The translations under genes and the position numbers were made by a program. This document shows, one piece after another, positions 1 through 5,863 of a stretch of 15,119 nt of DNA (position 1 is the stretch's first letter; every line of letters starts with the position of its first letter). The stretch is from Candidatus Bathyarchaeota archaeon ex4484_135 (GTDB lineage: Archaea > Thermoproteota > Bathyarchaeia > EX4484-135), in assembly GCA_002255025.1 (NCBI GenBank), contig NJEJ01000006.1, forward strand, positions 1 through 15,119, in the 5' to 3' direction. The notes beneath the pieces are model-generated. The model saw only the letters and a list, made by a program, of their open reading frames with translations. It was not told the origin of the DNA and searched no databases.

Positions 1-492
1 ATGCCCGGCCCCGTGGTCGGCCTGGCAGCCCTCAGCCTCCTCTGGGGCAGCGTCCTGACCGTCAGCCCGAGCGACATAGCCTTCCTGGCCATCCTGATGG
101 CCCTTACGACCTCATTCCTGGCCTTGTTCTGGAAGGAAGTCCAGGCCGTCTTGTTCGACCCCAGGATGGCCGAGGCAGATGGCATTAACTCGAGGGCCTA
201 CATGAACGCCATGTTGTTCTTGCTCGGGGCCGTCGTGGCCCTATCACTGAAGCTCGTCGGAGGCCTGCTCGTGTACGCCCTTATCATGAATTCTGCTTCA
301 ACTGCCCTCCAGCTCTCTTACGACATGAAGAAGGTCTTCTTTCTGTCGCCCGCGGTGGGCATGACTTCTTTCCTTGCTGGCTTTGCCCTCTCCACGGCCC
401 TCGATTGGCCCATAGGCTCTTCCATAGTCGTGGCCTCCTCCCTCCTTCTCGCCTTCGCAATCGTGTTTTCCCCAAAGAGGAGAAGGGGGTGA
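1..492 (+). CDS. Metal (Zn/Mn-type) ABC transporter permease, C-terminal part
   Basis: This is the end of a membrane permease of the ZnuB/MntB ABC-3 family, which carries divalent metal ions across the cell membrane. About 163 residues are visible against a usual length near 270, so the N-terminal third or more lies before the window; the ATG at base 1 is probably internal. At least four hydrophobic segments are visible (about residues 4-20, 26-48, 68-97 and 112-158). The family-like stretch NSASTALQLSYDMKK and the following glycine/serine-rich helix pair match the end of ZnuB proteins. The stop overlaps the ribosome-binding site of the binding-protein gene that follows, so the two are one operon. 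The matching ATPase is not in view and may lie upstream. The family is clear; the metal is inferred. Confidence 0.85.
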   Translation: MPGPVVGLAALSLLWGSVLTVSPSDIAFLAILMALTTSFLALFWKEVQAVLFDPRMAEADGINSRAYMNAMLFLLGAVVALSLKLVGGLLVYALIMNSASTALQLSYDMKKVFFLSPAVGMTSFLAGFALSTALDWPIGSSIVVASSLLLAFAIVFSPKRRRG

Positions 493-496
493 GAAG

Positions 497-1504
497 GTGA
501 GGCTCGGGAAAGCCCTGGTGTTGACCGCCATAACCGTCCTCCTGCTGGCGTCTGCCAGCCTGCCCGGCAAGCCGGTGGCCAAGGCCGAGGCAGACCACGA
601 CGGCCTCTACGTGGTATGCATGACGACCGTCTTGGCCTCCATAGTGGAGCAAATCGGCGGGCCTTACGTGGAAGTAGAAGCCATAGTGCCAGCTGGCTTC
701 TGCCCGGGCCACTACGACATGAGGCCGAGCGATGTCGAGGCGGTCAGCAAGGCCGATATCCTGCTGGGCCACATAGCCGTCTTCCCGTGGGTCGAGAAAC
801 TCCTCCAGGCGGCCGGCAGGTCCGTGAGCGACCTCATAATGCTCCACGGGGCATGGAACACGCCCGAGGGAGCCATATCTTATGTGAAGAACATCACGGA
901 CATACTGTGCTCTCACCCGGAGACGAACTCCACCATGGCCTCCTACTTCACCGAGATGAACGCGACCATATGCTCCGAGCTCCAGGAGCTCGCCTCTTAC
1001 CTGAAGGCGAGGGCAGAGGAGCTGGGCGTGGGGTCCGTTAAGGTTATATGCATGCAGTGGCAGGTCCCGTTCGTCTCTTGGCTGGGCTTCAACATAACGG
1101 CTACCTTCCCACCGCCGGAAAGCATGAGCCCCAAGGACATAGAGGCCCTCGTGTCCAAGGGCAAGGAAGAAGGCGTGGCCATAGTGATAGATAACTTGCA
1201 GAGCGGGACCGAGGTTGGCACGGAGGTAGCCCGTGAGATAGGTGCCGAGCACGTCGTCCTCACGAACTTCCCTGGGGCCGCCCCGGGCACTAAGACGCTG
1301 GCTGACATGTTCAGGCATAACGCCTACCAGCTCTTCAACGCCACGGCCCGTTGGCAGGCCTATGGAGGCATGATAAGGCAGCTCAAGAACCAAATCGAGA
1401 GCCTGAAGAGTCAGAACACCTTGTTCCTGGGCCTGATCATCGGACTGGCCGTGATTGCGATTGCCGAGGCAGTCCTGCTGATCGCCTGGAGGAGGAGAAC
1501 ATGA
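497..1504 (+). CDS. Metal ABC transporter substrate-binding protein (ZnuA-like), C-terminally anchored
   Basis: A 335-residue cluster A-I (ZnuA/TroA-like) binding protein that should hand a metal ion to the permease encoded just upstream. It starts with GTG, preceded by GGGGGTGA overlapping the permease stop. Residues 1-30 are a signal peptide. H72 in PGHYDMRPSD fits the usual first metal ligand region; H91 and H116 are nearby candidates. Where ZnuA normally has HxAFxYF, this protein reads MQWQVPFVSW, so the usual third histidine appears to be glutamine. The acidic end of the site may be the Asp in KTLADMFRHN. The C-terminus has a short coiled-coil-like stretch (about 292-307), a transmembrane helix (about 309-330) and a basic tail, so the protein is anchored by its C-terminus rather than by a lipid. 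Family confident; metal specificity open. Confidence 0.85.
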   Translation: MRLGKALVLTAITVLLLASASLPGKPVAKAEADHDGLYVVCMTTVLASIVEQIGGPYVEVEAIVPAGFCPGHYDMRPSDVEAVSKADILLGHIAVFPWVEKLLQAAGRSVSDLIMLHGAWNTPEGAISYVKNITDILCSHPETNSTMASYFTEMNATICSELQELASYLKARAEELGVGSVKVICMQWQVPFVSWLGFNITATFPPPESMSPKDIEALVSKGKEEGVAIVIDNLQSGTEVGTEVAREIGAEHVVLTNFPGAAPGTKTLADMFRHNAYQLFNATARWQAYGGMIRQLKNQIESLKSQNTLFLGLIIGLAVIAIAEAVLLIAWRRRT

Positions 1505-1806
1505 TAAAGGTCTTGAGGACTGGTCCCAGCAGCCGGGAACTCCTCTCGAGGCCTGCCACCAGGGCCGTCAGGGTGGGCCTGACATACTTGCTGCCCGGCC
1601 AGAACGTCGGCAAGCACACCACGGGCCAGAACGAGGAGGTAATAGTAGTCCTGAGGGGCCGGGGGGTCCTTAAGGCCGATGGAGGCGAGCACGAGCTATC
1701 AGAGGGCTGCGTGGCCTACATAGGGCCCGAAACGGAGCACGATGTCCAGAACACGGGCGACGGGCCCATGGCCTACATCTACATAGTGACCCCAGCGGCC
1801 CAGTAG
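1501..1806 (+). CDS. Small single-domain cupin protein
   Basis: A 101-residue protein made of one cupin (double-stranded beta-helix) domain. The start is the ATG at 1501, which overlaps the stop of the binding-protein gene (ATGA) and has GGAGGAG just before it; the open frame continues further upstream but only as a shadow of that gene. Cupin motif 1 is GKHTTGQNEE (H39, E45 and neighbours, with Thr where a second His is common) and motif 2 is GPETEHDVQN (H80). Such proteins bind a metal and act as small enzymes or sensors, and sequence alone does not say which. Translational coupling to a metal transporter suggests a role linked to that metal, such as sensing or storage, but this is inference. 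Confidence 0.85.
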   Translation: MIKVLRTGPSSRELLSRPATRAVRVGLTYLLPGQNVGKHTTGQNEEVIVVLRGRGVLKADGGEHELSEGCVAYIGPETEHDVQNTGDGPMAYIYIVTPAAQ

Positions 1807-1828
1807 GGGCCGGAAACCCCTAATTTTT
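1805..1828 (+). terminator. Hairpin plus T-run after the cupin gene
   Basis: AGGGG (1805-1809) can pair with CCCCT (1817-1821) around a 7-base loop, and AATTTTT follows. It begins at the cupin stop codon and separates the metal-transport operon from the convergent minus-strand operon. Archaeal termination depends mostly on the T run, so the stem may matter less. On the minus strand this site gives A's rather than T's, so it serves only plus-strand transcription. Confidence 0.5.
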
Positions 1829-1836
1829 ATGACCCG

Positions 1837-2238
1837 TCAACCTGTCCTCGGGGCCAGCCAATCTATCAAGGCCCTTGGGTCCGGACACCTGACCTCGAAC
1901 CTTATAGGGCCGAGGGGCGATTCGCCATGAGGCTCCGACGTGGAGACGTGCCTGGCGTAGGCGGCCTGCTTGTTCAAGTAGAAGACGAGCTTATCTCCTT
2001 CCACGCCAGCCAGCAGGGCAGCCCTGACGGCATCTGAGATACGGTCCATCCTTATCAAGATTCTCAGCTTCGACAGGGCATCACGCCCTCTCGCACGGGC
2101 CACTAGGACGTGGCCCAGCTCGGCTGGCCTAAGCTCGTATTCGGCCCCGAAGAGGACGTTCTCAATGGCCCTCTTGACCTTCTCAGGGTCCTCCGTCGGG
2201 TAAACTGGTGCCTCGACCAATACCTCGACCTCGCTCAA
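1837..2238 (-). CDS. UPF0201 family RNA-binding-fold protein
   Basis: A conserved archaeal protein of the UPF0201 family (RNA_binding/DUF54-like fold), here 133 residues. The N-terminal block VEAPVYPTEDPEKVKRAIEN is the family hallmark, and the end (IRFEVRCPDPRALIDWLAP) also fits. The exact function is unknown; related proteins are suspected RNA binders. I chose the TTG at 2238 because it overlaps the preceding stop (TTGA) and puts the family motif a few residues from the N-terminus. GTG at 2265 is the alternative, but its GGAGGA lies against the start codon. The gene is last in a tight minus-strand operon. From memory UPF0201 normally sits directly beside UPF0200 in archaea; here two other genes lie between them. 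Confidence 0.85.
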   Translation of the reverse strand: MSEVEVLVEAPVYPTEDPEKVKRAIENVLFGAEYELRPAELGHVLVARARGRDALSKLRILIRMDRISDAVRAALLAGVEGDKLVFYLNKQAAYARHVSTSEPHGESPLGPIRFEVRCPDPRALIDWLAPRTG

Positions 2239-2837
2239 GGCATCCGCCCTTCCTCGCCTGACCACTCCTCCAGGAGCCTTATAAGGTGCCTTGGGAAGGC
2301 CGTCCTCAGCTTTGCCCTGCCAGCCCTCCTTATCAGATCGGCCACGTGGAGGCCCCTTCTCCTTAAGAAGTCTCGGACGCCCTCCTTGGTCGGTTCCACG
2401 TCGGTCCTGAAGACCTCACGGATCAGGATGGCCAGGTTCTCCTCAAGGGCTTTCTCACGGCCCATTATGGCCACGTAGAGGTTGCCCCACCTGCTGCCCC
2501 TACGTGCCCAGACGTGCTTGAAGTCGTCAGCATCTACCTTTACTTTACGGTCCATGAAGTACTCCCTGACGTGCCTGTTGAAACGTCCATCATCAAAGCG
2601 TTCCCTGTCTATCACCACGAGCACATCTCGCCCGAAGCGGCCTATCAGCTCGGCTGCGCCCCTCACGGAGCCCTCAAGGCCCAAGGAAGGCCTGTCCTGA
2701 GGCATGAGGACGGCTCTCTCGTGATCGAATTTCTCGAGGAGGGCCCTCATGACTACCTCATCATGATGGCCGTCTCCTATCACCAGGAAGCCCGCTAGCT
2801 CGGCATCCGTGATCAACAGGCCCCTCACGAGCCTCAT
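2235..2837 (-). CDS. TOPRIM-like protein paired with an SMC/OLD-like ATPase
   Basis: A 200-residue protein that I cannot place in a named family with certainty. Two blocks resemble a TOPRIM fold (metal-dependent nuclease/primase core): FLVIGDGHHDEVVMRALL (about residues 17-34), where D22-G23...D26 would stand for the EGxxD motif, and DVLVVIDRERFDD (about 71-83), where D77 and E79 would stand for the DxD motif. The rest is charged and helical, ending in a basic segment. The start overlaps the stop of the ATPase gene (ATGA), so the two are translationally coupled. ATPase plus TOPRIM is the composition of OLD-family nucleases, Gabija GajA (fused) and PARIS (separate genes), which suggests a nuclease or effector partner. 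The TOPRIM assignment is by eye and uncertain. Confidence 0.6.
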   Translation of the reverse strand: MRLVRGLLITDAELAGFLVIGDGHHDEVVMRALLEKFDHERAVLMPQDRPSLGLEGSVRGAAELIGRFGRDVLVVIDRERFDDGRFNRHVREYFMDRKVKVDADDFKHVWARRGSRWGNLYVAIMGREKALEENLAILIREVFRTDVEPTKEGVRDFLRRRGLHVADLIRRAGRAKLRTAFPRHLIRLLEEWSGEEGRMP

Positions 2838-3802
2838 AGTATATCCACCACTCGCCTGATGTCAATATGACTCTCGAGCATTTCCCTCAGCTCGTCAAGA
2901 CCGAGGTATCTGGGCTCCAAGATGTCGTCGGGCCCCTTCTTCAGGACCACGACGGTCGCATCCTCCGGCCCGACGGCCGCGAGCCTGTCGAGCACGTCAT
3001 AGCTGTGCGTGGTGAGGATGACCTGCCAATCCCGGCTGGCCAGCCACTCCAAGACGGCCTCTATCAGGCCTGGGTGAGCTGACGCCTCTATGTCGTCCCA
3101 GAGGATCACCTTGGGCTTGTAGGTCTCAAGCCAAAGGCCGTACAGGAGGATGCGTTCTACGCCATTCCCTAGGTCGGCCGTCTTCACATATATGACACGC
3201 CCGTCGGGCAGCTCCTTCCTCAGCACTATGGAGTTGAAGCGGACGGTTGCCTCCGTGAAGCGGTCACGGACAGCTCTGGAAATTAAGTCCCTGACTACCG
3301 CCGTGTTGGCCCCGGATTTCTCCACCTTTGCCCACTCCCCCTCCTTTCTTAATCCATCCGCCAGGCGGGCAAGGAAGACAGTGCTATTCGGGAGGAGCAG
3401 GACGGATGTCCCTAGCTCGTCCTCGCCGACTTCCAAGAGCCTGGCGACTTCAGATTTAGTCGCTTCCCACGAGGGTCTTGCTTCGCTCAGAGGGAGCCTT
3501 AGCTCCTCGCCACGAACGGTGTATCTTATCTCCCCTTTCCCAGTATAGCCGTAAACGAGAGAAGGCACCCCGCTGTGTATGGCATTCATAAATTGCCTCC
3601 AGGTCCAGCCGAGCGGCACGAAGCGTATCTCGCTATCGAAATCACATGGAGGGAGGAGGGCTATTGCCTCCAAGACGCTCGTCTTGCCGGAGTTGTTCCG
3701 GCCTATGAGGATGGTGAAGCGGCCCAATCTTATGGGCTCCTTGCAGGCCCTTATGCCCCTGAACTCCCTCAGGTCCACGCTGGTTATCAGAGGACCCGTC
3801 AA
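2834..3802 (-). CDS. SMC/OLD-like AAA ATPase (ABC-type head)
   Basis: A 322-residue ATPase with the head domain of RecF/SMC/OLD-type proteins. Visible motifs are Walker A GRNNSGKTS (residues 34-42) after a RecF-like N-terminus (VDLREFRGI), a signature-like ADLGNGVERILLYG, Walker B VILWDDIEASAHP (D236, D237, E239) and an H-loop LTTHS (H266). There is no long coiled coil and no fused TOPRIM domain, so it is short for an OLD protein; the small gene overlapping its stop may supply that part. The start is TTG at 3802, the first possible start after an in-frame stop, with no clear ribosome-binding site. A TATA-like CTTAATT lies 38 bases upstream. The ATPase family is sure; the biological role (defence, DNA repair or other) is inferred from its pairing. 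Confidence 0.85.
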   Translation of the reverse strand: MTGPLITSVDLREFRGIRACKEPIRLGRFTILIGRNNSGKTSVLEAIALLPPCDFDSEIRFVPLGWTWRQFMNAIHSGVPSLVYGYTGKGEIRYTVRGEELRLPLSEARPSWEATKSEVARLLEVGEDELGTSVLLLPNSTVFLARLADGLRKEGEWAKVEKSGANTAVVRDLISRAVRDRFTEATVRFNSIVLRKELPDGRVIYVKTADLGNGVERILLYGLWLETYKPKVILWDDIEASAHPGLIEAVLEWLASRDWQVILTTHSYDVLDRLAAVGPEDATVVVLKKGPDDILEPRYLGLDELREMLESHIDIRRVVDIL

Positions 3803-3831
3803 TCCCGTCGCCCGTGTTCAAGGCCCGTCGG

Positions 3832-4401
3832 TCAATTAAGCCCTTTCGCCCGCAGCTTGGCCAAGAGTTCCCGGGCCTCCTCAGCCAGTTCCTCAAGGGT
3901 GCCCTCGTTCACTATCATGTGGTCGGCCATGGCTATGGCCGAGCCTATGCCGACCGATAGCTCGGCCTTATCACGCTCGAGGAACTCCTGCCAATCCCTA
4001 GGGTCGTCCGGCCTCCCCCTGGCCCTCAGGCGTTCAAAACGCGTCTTAGGGGAGGAGTGGACGGCCACCAAGACCACTCGGCCGTATCGGGCATTGAAGG
4101 CCTCTACCTCCTCCAGGCTCCTGATGCCCTCTATGAGGACCTCCGGGCCAGCTTTATCTATGAGCGGGAAGCAGAGCTCCGCCACGGCAGCTGGGCCTCT
4201 CTCGGACCTCAGCTCGAGCATGAGGGACCTCATGTTCGGCCCGGTGGGCTCTAGGCCCCTACGGCGTGCTTCCGCCCGGACGGCATCGCCCATGGAGATC
4301 ACGTCGAAGCCCATCTCTCTGGCCACCCTGGCCACCACGGACTTCCCGGAGCCGGGCATGCCGGTCAAGCATATCACGAGCCTTCTGGGCCTGTTTTCCA
4401 T
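3832..4401 (-). CDS. UPF0200 family P-loop kinase-like protein
   Basis: A 189-residue P-loop protein of the archaeal UPF0200 family, related to dephospho-CoA kinase and adenylate kinase folds. The N-terminus RRLVICLTGMPGSGKSVVA carries Walker A (GMPGSGKS, residues 14-21), followed by VISMGDAVRAEARRRG and the kinase-like RARGRPDDPRDWQEF segment. The substrate is not established for the family. The frame is open up to 4473, but ATG at 4401 is the better start: it matches the family N-terminus and clears the end of the preceding gene by 17 bases. A TATA-like CTCATATG lies 33 bases before this ATG. It sits in the minus-strand cluster, upstream of the ATPase pair and UPF0201. Confidence 0.85.
   Translation of the reverse strand: MENRPRRLVICLTGMPGSGKSVVARVAREMGFDVISMGDAVRAEARRRGLEPTGPNMRSLMLELRSERGPAAVAELCFPLIDKAGPEVLIEGIRSLEEVEAFNARYGRVVLVAVHSSPKTRFERLRARGRPDDPRDWQEFLERDKAELSVGIGSAIAMADHMIVNEGTLEELAEEARELLAKLRAKGLN
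3834..3840 (-). promoter_or_regulatory. Possible TATA box for the ATPase/TOPRIM-like pair
   Basis: Read on the minus strand the site is CTTAATT. It overlaps the UPF0200 stop codon and begins 38 bases before the TTG of the ATPase gene. The spacing is slightly longer than the 31-34 bases seen at other starts here, so this is weak support for the pair having its own promoter. Confidence 0.3.
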
Positions 4402-4418
4402 GGCCGGGGATTGCTGGC

Positions 4419-4952
4419 CTAACGGGCATATGAGCTTTTGGGCCTCAGGGTCCTCTTGGCTCCCGACAGCCATAAGGCCAGTTTCTTCCAGAGCCGGACC
4501 GCTAAGCCGGGCGGGCCTTTCCTGGCTGCCCAGCAGGCTAGTGCGAGGGCTATGACGGCATCATCATGCCCCCCGGGCTCGTGGGTCAACTTCAGCTTGC
4601 CGGAGGGCGTTGCCTCCTGCCTTATGCACCCGAGCTGGCGTATCAGGAGCCTGTCGTAGGGCAGCTCCAGCCTTCCGGCCTCCATGAGGGCCTTGAGGCC
4701 GGAGAAGAGCTCTGATTTCCTCTCAGCCGTGAACTTCACGCCCAGCAGCACGGAGGGTCCCAGCTCCTCCATCAGGACCTCGTAAACAGCTTCTCCAACG
4801 CCTGAGCGGTCCATGGCCAGCCTAACGAGGCTTAGCTTCTCGTGGGCCCTCAGGACCGCTTCCGAGACGCTCCCCCGGCCCAAATAGGGCGTGTTAAGCT
4901 CAAAGACCTTCAGGAACCTCAGCGTCAGCTCCCGGCCGGATTTCTCCACCAC
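4419..4952 (-). CDS. Terminase-type RNase H-fold nuclease domain, probably truncated remnant
   Basis: This frame resembles the C-terminal nuclease domain of viral/phage terminase large subunits, which cut DNA during genome packaging. Catalytic-site blocks visible are VRLAMDRSGVGEAVY (D48), the GVKFTAERKSEL block typical of the family, and GGHDDAVIALALA (D130, D131). The frame stays open upstream to 5078, and that extension contains EYYAGLDLGKLRGYS, which fits the first catalytic Asp (codon at 4988-4986). However, the first ATG, GTG or TTG is GTG 4952, after that Asp, and a stop lies at 5081-5079. The packaging ATPase half (about 200-300 residues) is absent. So this is either a decayed provirus fragment, with all three acidic positions surviving in the DNA, or a stand-alone nuclease using an unusual start. 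No other packaging gene is in view. Confidence 0.65.
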   Translation of the reverse strand: MVEKSGRELTLRFLKVFELNTPYLGRGSVSEAVLRAHEKLSLVRLAMDRSGVGEAVYEVLMEELGPSVLLGVKFTAERKSELFSGLKALMEAGRLELPYDRLLIRQLGCIRQEATPSGKLKLTHEPGGHDDAVIALALACWAARKGPPGLAVRLWKKLALWLSGAKRTLRPKSSYAR

Positions 4953-5061
4953 GGCCAGGGCCGAGTAACCCCTCAGCTTGCCGAGGTCTAGGCCAGCATA
5001 GTATTCGCCCGGCCCTAGGGAGGCCAGCTCATTTAGCTCGCGGGCCAGCTCGAGCTCGGGC

Positions 5062-5619
5062 TTGACGCACGTGGCAGATTACGATGGCAGACTCCTGACG
5101 GACCTCGTGAAGGCCTCGGGAGAGCTAGGCAGGGACGGCACCATAAGGCCTGGTGCCGTCTCGGTGCCCAAGATAGCATCTAACGTCGGCGTGAAGAGCG
5201 ACCTGATAACGGCTCGAACGAGCGATATATACTCCACGGAACTCACGAACTACATCAAGGTAGAACGCTTCTACCTGTCCTGCCAATCGGGCGTCAAGAA
5301 CGTGGTAGAAGCAGCCTCCTGCGAGCTCAGGGTCCTCCACGGCGATGGCCAGGGGAAGGCCTGGTGTAAGATCACGATGCAGGAGGGCGATGGCCCCGAG
5401 GAACCCTACGCCGAGTGGTCCACGACGAGCACGGATTACGAGGCCTTCTCAGCTGAGGATGAGGTCATAGGAGGCGAGGGCCAGCCCTTCACGGCCAGGT
5501 TCTACATAAAGGTCGAGATCATAGAGGCCCCTCCGCCGGGAGGCAAGCTCCCGAAGGTCTACATGAGGAACCCCCGCGTCAGGGGGAGGAGGTATGCCCT
5601 CAGGCTCGAGGTCCCGTAG
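5062..5619 (+). CDS. Uncharacterised beta-rich protein, possibly virion-like
   Basis: I do not recognise this 185-residue protein. It appears beta-strand rich with many Thr, Ser, Gly and Tyr residues, no signal peptide and no membrane helix. The N-terminal part (GRDGTIRPGAVSVPKIASN, then ARTSDIYSTELTNYIK) has the look of tail-fibre or structural proteins, and the second half looks like a beta-sandwich (for example GQPFTARFYIKVEI). This is impression, not homology. The start is TTG 5062, with a TTTAG element about 30 bases before; GTG 5071 is an equal alternative. It lies head-to-head with the truncated terminase nuclease, sharing its first bases with that open frame, which raises the idea that both come from one rearranged virus-derived segment. 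Confidence 0.6.
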   Translation: MTHVADYDGRLLTDLVKASGELGRDGTIRPGAVSVPKIASNVGVKSDLITARTSDIYSTELTNYIKVERFYLSCQSGVKNVVEAASCELRVLHGDGQGKAWCKITMQEGDGPEEPYAEWSTTSTDYEAFSAEDEVIGGEGQPFTARFYIKVEIIEAPPPGGKLPKVYMRNPRVRGRRYALRLEVP

Positions 5620-5824
5620 GACGGTGGTCCGGATAACGCCATCTCTCTTCAAGGGCGTGCTCGAGCTGGCACCCCGCAGGCCGAATGCGGTCATTTACAG
5701 GGGCCTGCCACACATGGAGCTGGTCTTCAACCAGCCCCTGACGGACGAGGAAAAGCAGAAGCTCCTAAGGGACCTGAGGGAGAAGTTCGGGGACGAATTC
5801 GAGGTCGAGGTAATAGATGAGTGA
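5594..5824 (+). CDS. Small conserved-looking protein of unknown function
   Basis: A 76-residue protein that I do not recognise. It has a short beta-rich first part (about 10-46: VVRITPSLFKGVLELAP, then AVIYRGLPHMELVFN) and an acidic helical end (LTDEEKQKLLRDLREKFG followed by a final strand), giving an alpha/beta fold. There is no cysteine, signal peptide or membrane segment. The ATG at 5594 lies inside the end of the preceding gene (26-base overlap) directly after a purine-rich GGGGGAGGAGGT. GTG at 5624 would avoid the overlap and give a 66-residue protein. The overlap suggests co-expression with the beta-rich protein before it. Confidence 0.55.
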   Translation: MPSGSRSRRTVVRITPSLFKGVLELAPRRPNAVIYRGLPHMELVFNQPLTDEEKQKLLRDLREKFGDEFEVEVIDE

Positions 5825-5832
5825 GGAGAACG

Positions 5833-5839
5833 TTTATCA
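5833..5839 (+). promoter_or_regulatory. TATA-like element before the RNase J-like gene
   Basis: The sequence is TTTATCA, 31 bases before GTG 5864. The start has no convincing Shine-Dalgarno site, so a leaderless or very short-leader transcript fits. Confidence 0.4.
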
Positions 5840-5863
5840 CATGCGGTAAGGCCAGTTTGGCCG

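Noticed and set aside
284..1393. Long minus-strand frame (369 codons) opposite the metal-binding protein
   Set aside because: Its product is low-complexity and rich in Arg, Gly and His, typical of the shadow frame of a GC-rich gene; the plus-strand gene has clear family motifs and signals.
3575..4555. Plus-strand frame (326 codons) opposite UPF0200
   Set aside because: Ser/Arg/Pro-rich shadow; the minus strand encodes a clear P-loop protein there.
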